Under the pieces are notes generated by a model. It was given only the letters and a program-made list of their open reading frames with translations, was not told where the DNA came from and searched no databases. A DNA stretch of 57,381 nucleotides. Source: Candidatus Saganbacteria bacterium (GTDB taxonomy: Bacteria > Margulisbacteria > WOR-1 > XYC2-FULL-46-14 > WPAF01). Positions 35,075 through 43,885 of this stretch are shown piece by piece (within the stretch, counting starts at the first letter, position 1; the number at the start of each line of letters is the position of its first letter). Where the stretch lies: contig WPAF01000006.1 of assembly GCA_009772965.1 (NCBI GenBank), positions 1 to 57,381 on the forward strand. The letters are read 5' to 3'. The translations under genes were made by a program, and so were the position numbers.

Positions 35075-36241
35075 ATGATAACTGTAGCAAAAACTGGAAA
35101 TGAAGCGATGGCGGAGGCGATGCGCCAGATAAATCCGGATGTAGTGGCGGCTTATCCCATAACGCCGGCTACTGAGATTGTTATGATTTTTGCGAAATAT
35201 GTTGCTGACGGCCTGGTTGACACCGAATATATCCCGGTTGAATCAGAGCATTCAGCCATGTCCGCTTGCGTTGGCGCGGCATCAGCCGGAGCAAGAGTTA
35301 TGACCGGCACCTCATCCCAAGGGTTGGCTTTAATGTATGAAATTCTTCCAATCGCATCAGCATTACGCCTTCCAATAATAATGTGCGAAGTTAATAGGGC
35401 GATATCGGGGCCGATTAATATCCATTGCGACCATTCTGATACCATGGCGGCAAGGGACTTTGGCTGGATCCAAATATTTTCAGAAAATACCCAGGAAGCT
35501 TATGATAATTTATTGCAGGCCGTCCGCATTGCAGAAGATAAAAGGGTAATGCTTCCGATTATGGTGACCACGGATGGATTTATTATCAGCCATGGCATGG
35601 AAAAACTGGAAATGATTGAGGATCCCATCGTAAAAGAATATATCGGAGAAAAGAAGCCCGAATATTCTTTGCTTGATATAGAAAAGCCTACAACAGTTGG
35701 GGCTCTTGATCTTACTGATTATTATTTTGAGCACAAAATGCCGGTTATTGAAGCCATGAAAAACGCCAAAGATGTTATTTTAGAAGTTGGCAAGGATTTT
35801 GAGAAAAAGTTTGGCCGCCAATATGGGTTTTATGAAAAATATAAACTTGATGACGCGGAATTTGCGGTAGTTGTATTGGGTTCAGCTAGCGGTACGGCAA
35901 AAGTTGCGATTGACCAGCTAAGGGCTTCAGGTGTTAAAGCCGGTATGCTTAAAATTAGAGTTTTCAGGCCGTTCCCGGCGGAAGAAATTGCCAAGGAACT
36001 AACAGGGAAAAAAGCGATTGCGGTAATGGACCGTTCAGATTCATTTAACACTTGCGGAGGGCCGGTATTTACTGAGATCCGGTCTGCATTGTTTGATTCT
36101 CAAAATAAGCCAAGCATTACTAATTTTGTTTATGGCTTAGGAGGAAGAGATATCAACGTTGAACAAATAAAAAACATATTTGAGAGCATACGAAATGTTG
36201 GTAAGGTTCCAGTTGTTAATTACATAGGAGTGAGGCAATAA
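35075..36241 (+). CDS. porA: Pyruvate:ferredoxin oxidoreductase, alpha subunit
   Basis: The 388-residue alpha subunit contributes the pyrimidine-binding (Pyr) domain for thiamine diphosphate. Seen: AAYPITPATEI (about 26-36), ESEHSAMSACVGAASAGAR with the glutamate and the SSQGLALMYE segment, then the C-terminal transketolase-like domain (VLGSASGTAK, LRIR-type RVFRPFP, and DRSDSFNTCGGP). The specificity for pyruvate over other 2-oxoacids is inferred from overall resemblance. Confidence 0.94.
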   Translation: MITVAKTGNEAMAEAMRQINPDVVAAYPITPATEIVMIFAKYVADGLVDTEYIPVESEHSAMSACVGAASAGARVMTGTSSQGLALMYEILPIASALRLPIIMCEVNRAISGPINIHCDHSDTMAARDFGWIQIFSENTQEAYDNLLQAVRIAEDKRVMLPIMVTTDGFIISHGMEKLEMIEDPIVKEYIGEKKPEYSLLDIEKPTTVGALDLTDYYFEHKMPVIEAMKNAKDVILEVGKDFEKKFGRQYGFYEKYKLDDAEFAVVVLGSASGTAKVAIDQLRASGVKAGMLKIRVFRPFPAEEIAKELTGKKAIAVMDRSDSFNTCGGPVFTEIRSALFDSQNKPSITNFVYGLGGRDINVEQIKNIFESIRNVGKVPVVNYIGVRQ

Positions 36242-36242
36242 A

Positions 36243-37163
36243 ATGGCAACATTAAAAGAATTATCCGTCAGAAAAGATCCCCTAACAGGCGGGCATAGGG
36301 CTTGCGCCGGATGCGGCTTCCCGCAAATTGTCCGGATGGTTTGTTTGGCCTCAAAAGACCCTATAGTTGTGGTTTCCGCGACCGGATGTTTAGAGGTAAC
36401 AACCACAATATTCCCATATTCCGCGTGGACTGTTCCTTTTCTCCATAATGCTTTTGAAAATGCGGCTGCAACGCTTTCGGGAGTAGAAGCGGCATACAAA
36501 GCTTTTTTAAAGAAGGGTAAAATTGCAAAAAAAATTAATTTTATTGCTTTTGGAGGAGATGGCGGCACCTATGATATTGGCTTACAGTCGCTTTCAGGCG
36601 CGATGGAAAGAGGGCACAATCTTTTATATGTCTGCTACAACAACCAGGCATATATGAATACCAGCATACAAAGGTCTGGAGCCACTCCAAAAGGCGCCAA
36701 TACCACCACAGAGCCGGCGGGAAAAGTAAAGCAGGGAAAAGTCCAAAGGCAGAAAGATTTGACCGAAATAATGGTTGCCCACAATATTCCTTATGCGGCT
36801 CAAGCGACGGTGGGCTACTGGGCGGATTTGGTGCGCAAGGCAGAAAAGGCTTTTAGCATTGACGGCCCAAGGTTTATAAATGTCCTTCAACCCTGCAGGC
36901 TTGGCTGGGTTTACAAACCCGAAGAAACAATGTCAATTTCCAGACTAGCGGCAGATACCTGCTTTTGGCCGCTTTATGAAGTGGAAAACGGAAAATATAA
37001 AGTAACATTAAAGCCAAAAGAAAAAAAGCCGATCATTGAATTTTTAAAGAGCCAGGACCGGTTCCGCCATTTATTCAATCCCAAGAATGAAACTATCTTA
37101 GTGGAAATCCAAAAAGAAATTGATTATAATTGGGAGAAGTTATTAGCCAAGGAGGCAAAATAA
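36243..37163 (+). CDS. porB: Pyruvate:ferredoxin oxidoreductase, beta subunit
   Basis: The 306-residue beta subunit binds thiamine diphosphate and a [4Fe-4S] cluster. Seen: GHRACAGCGFPQ with the cluster cysteines (about 18-28), SATGCLEV, the ThDP/Mg motif GDGGTYDIGLQ (about 103-113) with NNQAYMNTSIQRSG, and a later PCRLGW. It follows porA by 1 base and shares one base with the HU start (TAATG). Confidence 0.95.
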   Translation: MATLKELSVRKDPLTGGHRACAGCGFPQIVRMVCLASKDPIVVVSATGCLEVTTTIFPYSAWTVPFLHNAFENAAATLSGVEAAYKAFLKKGKIAKKINFIAFGGDGGTYDIGLQSLSGAMERGHNLLYVCYNNQAYMNTSIQRSGATPKGANTTTEPAGKVKQGKVQRQKDLTEIMVAHNIPYAAQATVGYWADLVRKAEKAFSIDGPRFINVLQPCRLGWVYKPEETMSISRLAADTCFWPLYEVENGKYKVTLKPKEKKPIIEFLKSQDRFRHLFNPKNETILVEIQKEIDYNWEKLLAKEAK

Positions 37164-37441
37164 TGAATAAAAAGCAATTGGCGGGAAAAGTCGCGAAAGC
37201 GTCAAAACTTACAAAGCTTGAAGCCGAAAAAATGATAGACCTGATGCTTAACTGCATATCTGAATCATTATTAAAAGGGGAAAAAGTCCGCCTGGTTGGA
37301 TTTGGGAATTTTATCATTAGAACCCGTGCCGGCAGGGTTGGTAGAAATCCCCAAACCGGAGAAAAGATAAAAATTGAATCTACAAAGTCGCCTGCTTTTG
37401 TACCTGGGATAAACTTTAAAGCTGCCATAAAAGGCAAATGA
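37163..37441 (+). CDS. HU-family DNA-binding protein
   Basis: A 92-residue histone-like protein that bends DNA. The start is ATG 37163, with GGAGG 7 bases upstream; the frame extends back to 37130, but that region is the end of porB. Seen: MNKKQLAGKVAKASKLTKLEAEKMID, GEKVRLVGFGNF and the arm RTRAGRVGRNPQTGEKIKI ending with PAFVPG. It overlaps the next gene by 4 bp. Confidence 0.95.
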   Translation: MNKKQLAGKVAKASKLTKLEAEKMIDLMLNCISESLLKGEKVRLVGFGNFIIRTRAGRVGRNPQTGEKIKIESTKSPAFVPGINFKAAIKGK

Positions 37442-38946
37442 TAGAAGAAATCGCAGATCTTTTAAAAGTTCTGCCTCAGCGTGTCATTCTAGAGCTTCAA
37501 AATTATAATGATTTACCAAACCTTGTTGAAGTTATCCTAGACCTTGGAAAACACCCAGAAGCCAGATTTATTAGCGGCAGTGTTTTATATATTAGCGGAG
37601 AATCCGTTAGCCAGCAAGATATAGATTTTGTTACCTCAAGAATTGGCCAGTTTACATCCGATAACCGCGCCGGGATAGAAAGAACCCTCCATAGAATTTC
37701 CGTGATGCGCAGCCGCACAGGAAAAATTGTTGGCTTGACCTGCAGGATCGGCAGGGCAATATTTGGCACAACAGATATTATCAGGGATGTTATAGAATCA
37801 GGCAAAAACACTTTATTTGTTGGGCCTCCCGGAATTGGAAAAACCACAAAATTAAGAGAATCATCAAGAGTTCTAGCGGATGAATTTAATAAGCGCGTAA
37901 TTATAGTTGACACATCAAATGAAATTGCCGGCGATGGCGATATTCCTCACCCGGGAATCGGCAAGGCAAGAAGGATGCAGGTCCCGACCCCCGAAAAACA
38001 GCATGCAACTATGATCGAAGCGGTTGAAAACCATATGCCTGAAGTAATAGTTGTAGATGAAATTGGAACCGAGGCAGAAGCAAAAGCCTGTCACACTATT
38101 GCCGAAAGAGGAGTTCAGCTTATCGCCACCGCGCATGGAACTTCTCTTGATAATTTAGTTTCTAATCCAACGCTTTCTGCGCTGGTTGGTGGGGTGCAAA
38201 CCGTTATTTTGGGAGATGAGGAAGCAAAAAGGAGAAAAACCCAAAAAGCGGTTTTAGAAAGAAAAGCTCCGCCGACATTTGATGTTTTAATAGAAATTAG
38301 GATGCGCGATACTTTCGCGATTTATTTGGATGTGGCAAAAGCGGTTGATGCTTTGCTAAGGGGAAAGCCCCCTCAGCCGGAAATAAGGACCAGGACCAAA
38401 GAAGGAAAAATAAATGTTTCAAAACCAAAAGAAGAGATTGTTGAACCAACGGATGAAGAAGTTGAGGAAATAATAAAAGAAAAAGATCCAGGGCCGCTCA
38501 AAATTTATCCTTTTGGCGTAAATCGCGGCGAGCTTGAGAGAGGTTTGCGGGTTTTAGAACTTCCCGCGATAGCTGTCGGCAATCTTGATGAAGCGGATAT
38601 AATACTTACGGTAAGAAGCAAGGCAAAATCTACCAGTAAAATAATGATTTCCGCGGGCGAACACAACCTGCCGGTCCATGTCATAAAAAAGAATGCATCA
38701 TATGCTGTCATGAAATTCTTAAAATACTATTTTAAAATTGGGAGAGAAGAATCCGAGGAAGCAGCAATGCTTGAAGTTGAAGAAGCAATTAAAATAGCAA
38801 AACAGTCAAAAAAACCGGTTGACATCAACCCCCAAAATGCATACATTAGAAGGATCCAGCACCAAAAGGTAAAAGAGGCCCAATTATCATCCGAATCGGT
38901 AGGGGAGGAACCAAGAAGAAAATTGAGGATTTACCCCGGCAAATAG
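37438..38946 (+). CDS. Ycf45-like AAA ATPase with R3H domain
   Basis: A 502-residue ATPase of the family found in cyanobacteria and plastids as Ycf45, related to SpoIIIAA. Seen: an N-terminal domain (about 1-120), P-loop GPPGIGKT (about 128-135), Walker B VIVVDEIG (about 203-210), TAHGTSLDNLV, an acidic linker (about 320-350), a C-terminal domain, and an R3H-like segment RRIQH (about 470) followed by a basic tail that would bind single-stranded nucleic acid. Precise function is not established. Its occurrence supports a lineage near Cyanobacteria. Confidence 0.88.
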   Translation: MIEEIADLLKVLPQRVILELQNYNDLPNLVEVILDLGKHPEARFISGSVLYISGESVSQQDIDFVTSRIGQFTSDNRAGIERTLHRISVMRSRTGKIVGLTCRIGRAIFGTTDIIRDVIESGKNTLFVGPPGIGKTTKLRESSRVLADEFNKRVIIVDTSNEIAGDGDIPHPGIGKARRMQVPTPEKQHATMIEAVENHMPEVIVVDEIGTEAEAKACHTIAERGVQLIATAHGTSLDNLVSNPTLSALVGGVQTVILGDEEAKRRKTQKAVLERKAPPTFDVLIEIRMRDTFAIYLDVAKAVDALLRGKPPQPEIRTRTKEGKINVSKPKEEIVEPTDEEVEEIIKEKDPGPLKIYPFGVNRGELERGLRVLELPAIAVGNLDEADIILTVRSKAKSTSKIMISAGEHNLPVHVIKKNASYAVMKFLKYYFKIGREESEEAAMLEVEEAIKIAKQSKKPVDINPQNAYIRRIQHQKVKEAQLSSESVGEEPRRKLRIYPGK

Positions 38947-38954
38947 GAGGCCTT

Positions 38955-39995
38955 ATGGACAAAAATAAAGAAACTGCTTATAAAAAAATAATCGCATCGG
39001 TGGCAGTTGTTGTTATTTCCGTGCTTGCTTTTTTGATAATGCGCCCGTTTATTGTTGCAATCCTTTCGGCGGCGGCTCTGTCTTATATTTTTTATCCCTT
39101 TTATCTAATGATATTAAATAAATTTAAGAAATCCGCATTTATGCCCCTAAAGACTCTTGCCGCAATGCTTACTTGTTTTGTTATTATACTTATTGTGCTG
39201 ATCCCAACCGCGATCATGACTTCAATTTTGACTTACGAATTAAGAAATGGATATCTTTTTCTCCAGGAATTGATAAAATCTCCCGAATGGACTCTCCCGT
39301 CAATTCCCCACAACGCATTACCGTTCAAGATAACCCAGGAAAATTTAAAAGGCCCTGTAATTGAAGTGTTTAGCCAGCTTTTAACCTGGCTGCAAAAGGT
39401 CGTAAAAAGCATCCCTAATTATATCTTGAATATTTTTGTTACTGTTTTTTCCACGTATTATTTTTTAAAGCATGGGAAAGACTTATACGAATTTTTTAAA
39501 TCAGTAATACCTTTTTCAAATGAACGGTACAAGCAGATAATTGAAAGGTTTGATGATATAAGCCGAGGAATGATTGTAGGGCAGATAGTGGTTGGAATTG
39601 TGCAGGGGATTTTGGCTTGGCTTGGTTTTTGGTTTTTAGGTGTTTCAAATCCGGTGCTTTTGGGCTTTTTAACCGCTGTAATATCGATTATTCCGCTTCT
39701 TGGCGCGGCAATAGTTTGGGTGCCGGTTGATATTTACCTTTTTATTACCGGCTATTTTACGGGAGATTATTTTAGGGCTATTGCGCTGCTTATATATGGA
39801 ACGCTGGTAATTAGCTTAATTGACAATATTTTAAAGCCAAAGATAGTCGGAGAAAACGCAAAAATCCATCCGTTAATTATTCTTTTTGGAATCTTGGGCG
39901 GCATCCAGTTGTTTGGTTTACCGGGCATATTAATAGGTCCGCTGGTTTTAACCCTTTTTGATCTTGTGATTGAAATTTATCGGGAGAGTTTATAG
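38955..39995 (+). CDS. AI-2E family (PerM-like) permease
   Basis: A 346-residue integral membrane protein of the AI-2E/PerM family, whose members have been linked to efflux and ion transport; the autoinducer-2 role holds for few of them. Seen: two to three N-terminal helices (about 10-80), a soluble middle section (about 90-155), helices from 205 onward, and the family segment LDNILKPKIVGENAKIHPL (here IDNILKPKIVG) with the GIPGILIGP-like LFGLPGILIGP. AGGAGG precedes the ATG. It converges on the gene at 40004 with only an 8-bp gap. Confidence 0.9.
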   Translation: MDKNKETAYKKIIASVAVVVISVLAFLIMRPFIVAILSAAALSYIFYPFYLMILNKFKKSAFMPLKTLAAMLTCFVIILIVLIPTAIMTSILTYELRNGYLFLQELIKSPEWTLPSIPHNALPFKITQENLKGPVIEVFSQLLTWLQKVVKSIPNYILNIFVTVFSTYYFLKHGKDLYEFFKSVIPFSNERYKQIIERFDDISRGMIVGQIVVGIVQGILAWLGFWFLGVSNPVLLGFLTAVISIIPLLGAAIVWVPVDIYLFITGYFTGDYFRAIALLIYGTLVISLIDNILKPKIVGENAKIHPLIILFGILGGIQLFGLPGILIGPLVLTLFDLVIEIYRESL

Positions 39996-40003
39996 TTTAG
40001 GGA

Positions 40004-41056
40004 TCAATCAAAAACATTTATCTTTAGCTTTTTAAGGATTTTGCCGTCTGCTTTTGCGACAATTGTTGCGATATAAATGCCATTGCCGATTATTCCGCCG
40101 CTATCTAAATTTCCATCCCATTTGGTTTTATTTAATCCGGCTGTCCCGCCTTCTGAGCCAGACATACAAGTAATCTTTTTTGCAATCTCGCCGGCAACGC
40201 TGAAAACATAAATATCAATGTCAGCATTAGTTGTTAAAGTATATTGAAGGGTAATGCCTGATGACCTATGTTTAGTGGGAGAGTAGGGGGAGGGGAAATG
40301 GATTGCCTCGCCAACAATTGAAACCGGACCCGATTTAATTACTACGTTTAATTTTTGCTCAGCTTGTGAGGCAAGCCCTCTTGACCCCGAGCTTTTTGCA
40401 ATAAAAGTTAGGGTGTGTTTTCCATCCGGAAGCTCTTCAGGGAAGGAATATTCAAAAACCGCGGAATTTAAAGCAATTTGTTGGGTTGTACTTAGGCTTT
40501 GTAAAGAAAATGTTTTTGCGGAGGTATCTCCTGAATCAAGGACAATTGAATAATTTTCCGCATTTGAGTTTAGTGAATAAGGGCTTGAGATTTTTACCTC
40601 TAATTTTATTTTGGGTTTTCTTGAGATGATTATTTCTTCCCCTTTTTCAGAAAGAGATTTCAGCTCGTTTTGGTAAGACCGGTTGTCAAACCAGACGTTG
40701 ATTTCAGGAGTCGGCTCTGATGTTAATGCGGCAGGAAGTTTAGCTTCCTGGGTTGCTGGAGAGGTTGGTTTTGTCTCCGGAGTAAGGGCAATTTCTGGCT
40801 TTGCTTCTGGAGCTTTTAATATAGGCCCTTCTGTTATGATCGGCACAGCTTCTGGAGTAGCTAGTTGTGTGGTTGCTTCTGAAGCGGGGGGAGTGGGGGA
40901 AGATATTGAAAAATAAATGGTGCCAAGTTGAAGCGTGCTGTTTTTACCTGTAAGCTCTCCGCCGTAATAACTTGTTATTGACTGTACTTCGGCAAAAACA
41001 TTTGCCGAAAGAAGCAGCGCTGTAATCAATAATATTATTGATAATATTTTATGCAC
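40004..41056 (-). CDS. Exported protein with proline-rich linker and FlgD-like C-terminal domain
   Basis: A 350-residue secreted protein, last gene of surface operon 2. Seen: signal peptide (about 1-22, ending VFA), a short N-terminal part, a proline/glutamate/threonine linker (about 55-115), an Ig-like domain with PDGKHTLTF (about 120-240), and a C-terminal domain (about 255-350) with FPSPYSP, GNGIYIATI and GKILKKLK. That domain aligns motif by motif with the end of the 895-residue phosphoesterase at 18547, and resembles FlgD-type and type IX sorting domains. It starts 12 bp after the collagen-like gene stops. Confidence 0.83.
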   Translation of the reverse strand: MHKILSIILLITALLLSANVFAEVQSITSYYGGELTGKNSTLQLGTIYFSISSPTPPASEATTQLATPEAVPIITEGPILKAPEAKPEIALTPETKPTSPATQEAKLPAALTSEPTPEINVWFDNRSYQNELKSLSEKGEEIIISRKPKIKLEVKISSPYSLNSNAENYSIVLDSGDTSAKTFSLQSLSTTQQIALNSAVFEYSFPEELPDGKHTLTFIAKSSGSRGLASQAEQKLNVVIKSGPVSIVGEAIHFPSPYSPTKHRSSGITLQYTLTTNADIDIYVFSVAGEIAKKITCMSGSEGGTAGLNKTKWDGNLDSGGIIGNGIYIATIVAKADGKILKKLKINVFD

Positions 41057-41068
41057 AAGTTTCCTAAT

Positions 41069-43885
41069 TTATTGCAGGGTCACTAAAACTAAAAGTTTCC
41101 CTTTATTGCCCGCTTCCATATTTTCAAGCGCTTTGCCAATGATAGAGCCAACTTTAGGGTTTTCCGGCGCTTTCATCGCATAGCCGGGAGTTGAGGAACT
41201 TACAAGCAAATCGCCACATGCGATTTCGCCAAAACTGGCATCAACTTTAACAGGGTATTTTCCCAAGAGGGCTATTCTTTTACCATTTTCCAGCCCTTCG
41301 TTCATTGTCATTCCGCCTTCTTCGGCACGGAAAATACCTCCAACTTTTGTGCTGTTAGCCTGGTCGCAGACTTTCATGGTGTCTTTTCCACAAATCATCA
41401 TGACGTCCCCGTCTTCTGGATTTCCCTCAATTAGATACTTTTCATTTACATCTGCGGAATTGATTGAACTTTTAACAGCATAAACTCCCCACCACGGATG
41501 GCTTTCTGTTCCTGACATAGCTTTCATACCATTAATTAATCCAGTTGTAGTATTTGGAAAAATACTTCCATATGTCATTACTTCACCTTTAAGGTAAGTA
41601 TTTCCTTCGACTACTAATTTTCTTTGCACCATGGGCATAGCGCCGATCCCCACATTGCCGTTTATAAAAGTATTTCCAGCCACGGATAATTGGCCATTTT
41701 CGATCAAAGGAACATTGCCGTTTGAGTAATTCCCCACTGCAAGGGCAGATTGCCATGCGACCATGGCGCCGTCACGGCTTATCCAAGTAGATTGATTAGT
41801 TCCGCCATCATAATCTTTTAAATATAAATAGCGCTGGCCAAGAATATCTCCAATTACCCGCAGATTCCCATTGACATCCAAATCATATGCCGGGTTGTTG
41901 TTTTGAACTCCCACTTTGCCGGAAAAATAATTCTTTGGCGCATCGGAATAAAGCCCAAAACCGGTTGTGCTTTTTGCGTAAAGAGCTGAAGCCAAACTCT
42001 CGCCATATACGCCAGCTAAAATTCCTATCCCTTTTACGCCATAACCGGTACTGCTGGCATTGAGTCCGGTTCCAGCTATCGCAACAGTATTGCCAGCTCC
42101 AATATTGCCCGATACAGTTAAACTGCCTGACATTGTATCTCCGGCCTTTTTGACAAAGTTTGAAGTGTCAATGGAAGATGCAGTTGTTAATCCAGTATCT
42201 CCTTTTGGTCCCATTGGTCCGATTAGGCCTGTATCCCCTTTATCACCCTTATCTCCTTTTGGTCCCATCGTTCCGACCGTGCCTTTAAGCGCATATTTAT
42301 CGCTTAACAACACTCCGTTTTCTTTAATTACCCCAGAAATATCAACATTTCCAAGATTGTCCAAACGCAGAAAACCATACCCGCCTATAGTTTGTATATC
42401 TAGCCCAACAGATCCATAATTAATTGCCATGCGGTTGAGTTTGGTACGTGGAATCATAAATAATTCTGGAGCACCATTTGCATTTTTAGTATAGAACGCG
42501 GCATCATTGTCAACTCCAAGTACAGCCCCTTGTCCTCCCAGCGTCAATTTAAAAACGTTTGTAGCGCCTATTGTAAGATTGGTGCCAATGCCAAGATTTC
42601 CGGTCATGGTATCTCCGGTCTTTTTGACAAAATTTGAAGTATCAACTGAAGAAGATGCGACAGAGGACTCACCTTTAAGCGCGTATTTATCGCTAAGATT
42701 TACTCCACCCTCACTAATACTGCCCAACACTATAAGATTACCATTAGTTTTAATTTCCCTTCCAACTTCAAGAACTTGATCAACAATAACTTTTAAACCA
42801 CGGGTTAATGTCATTGTAACAACTCTATCTTTATTTAGAAATAATAAGCCGTTTTCGCCGCCAAGAATCTCCATATTATCTGAAGCATTACGAGGTGTTA
42901 GGTATTGTTCATAAACCCCTTGAGAATTTTTAGCAGAAAAGTAAGAATTGTTATTAACGCCAAAGACCCCGCCTTCTCCACCAAGCGTTAATTTATGATA
43001 TGCATTTTGCACGCCGATTCCCAAATTGCCGTTCATGGTGTCGCCTGCTTTGCTGACGTAGTTACCTGAAACTCCTTCAGAGACCGTAGATGTTCCCTTC
43101 AATGCATACCGGCTATCTAATGATGCAATATCCATTTTAGAAGTAGTAACCGCTCCGTCAGCAATTTTAGGGGTTGAGATGGATTGATCTTGCAAATCCC
43201 AAGTTGTGATAGAACCATCAAGTATTTTATCACTAGAAATTGAGTTTGCTGGGATAGCTCCAACTGACCCTGGATCGCCTTTATCCCCCTTATCACCCTT
43301 TGGTCCCGCAGGTCCAGCTACTCCAGCTCCAGCGGCTCCCACTGTTCCTTTTAAGGCATATCGGCTATCTATAGAAGGTAAATCAAGTTTAATTAATGTA
43401 ATAGCCCCGTCGGCAATGTTATTTGTTGTTATTGATGCGGGACCAAGATTTCCTACAGATCCTGGATCCCCCTTGTCGCCTTTATCTCCTTTTAGCCCCA
43501 TTGGTCCGGGCGCTCCCGCATTTTCAGCAAATGCCGCGCGCATAGCGTAGGGGACAGAGGTTAGTTTTTGACGGGCAGAGTAATGTTCACTGCCGACAGT
43601 TATGTCAATAAAATAAGTTTTATCAAAAGTCATTGCTGCGTCAACGATAGGAAGTTCAGCAGTGAAAAAACTGTCTTTAATTGTGACATGGTTGACTATA
43701 ATGTCAGCGCCAATTTGATTGCCCCCGGTTGCGGCATCATAAATTTTAAAAACCATATTCGCGCTTGCGGGAATTTCTTTTCCTGTTATTTTTCCTTGAA
43801 AAGTTAAAGACATAGGAATGGCATAGGCGGAACAGCAGAAAATTACCAGGAAAATAAAACTATTTAGCAGATTTCTTTTTAACAT
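41069..43885 (-). CDS. Large exported collagen-like, tail-fibre-like protein
   Basis: A 938-residue secreted fibre. Start: the frame extends to 43939, but GGGGGAG sits 6 bases before ATG 43885, which gives a clean signal peptide (1-22). Seen: an N-terminal beta domain (about 25-115); three Gly-X-Y collagen-like tracts, at about 124-148, 183-208 and 540-570, rich in GDKGDKGDPG; repeats of the type DSRYALKGT and VKKAGDTMTGNLGIG; several LGGEGGVFGV-like segments; and a C-terminal domain ending GNKGKLLVLVTLQ. This layout is like trimeric phage tail fibres, but the signal peptide and operon indicate a cell-surface fibre, probably trimeric. Confidence 0.83.
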   Translation of the reverse strand: MLKRNLLNSFIFLVIFCCSAYAIPMSLTFQGKITGKEIPASANMVFKIYDAATGGNQIGADIIVNHVTIKDSFFTAELPIVDAAMTFDKTYFIDITVGSEHYSARQKLTSVPYAMRAAFAENAGAPGPMGLKGDKGDKGDPGSVGNLGPASITTNNIADGAITLIKLDLPSIDSRYALKGTVGAAGAGVAGPAGPKGDKGDKGDPGSVGAIPANSISSDKILDGSITTWDLQDQSISTPKIADGAVTTSKMDIASLDSRYALKGTSTVSEGVSGNYVSKAGDTMNGNLGIGVQNAYHKLTLGGEGGVFGVNNNSYFSAKNSQGVYEQYLTPRNASDNMEILGGENGLLFLNKDRVVTMTLTRGLKVIVDQVLEVGREIKTNGNLIVLGSISEGGVNLSDKYALKGESSVASSSVDTSNFVKKTGDTMTGNLGIGTNLTIGATNVFKLTLGGQGAVLGVDNDAAFYTKNANGAPELFMIPRTKLNRMAINYGSVGLDIQTIGGYGFLRLDNLGNVDISGVIKENGVLLSDKYALKGTVGTMGPKGDKGDKGDTGLIGPMGPKGDTGLTTASSIDTSNFVKKAGDTMSGSLTVSGNIGAGNTVAIAGTGLNASSTGYGVKGIGILAGVYGESLASALYAKSTTGFGLYSDAPKNYFSGKVGVQNNNPAYDLDVNGNLRVIGDILGQRYLYLKDYDGGTNQSTWISRDGAMVAWQSALAVGNYSNGNVPLIENGQLSVAGNTFINGNVGIGAMPMVQRKLVVEGNTYLKGEVMTYGSIFPNTTTGLINGMKAMSGTESHPWWGVYAVKSSINSADVNEKYLIEGNPEDGDVMMICGKDTMKVCDQANSTKVGGIFRAEEGGMTMNEGLENGKRIALLGKYPVKVDASFGEIACGDLLVSSSTPGYAMKAPENPKVGSIIGKALENMEAGNKGKLLVLVTLQ

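Noticed and set aside
43206-43550. Plus-strand open frame rich in SPLSPLSP
   Set aside because: It is the antisense reading of the collagen-like GDKGDKGDPG tract.
41069-43885. Prophage, suggested by tail-fibre-like repeats
   Set aside because: The protein has a signal peptide, sits in an operon with outer-membrane barrels, and no capsid, terminase, portal or integrase gene is present.
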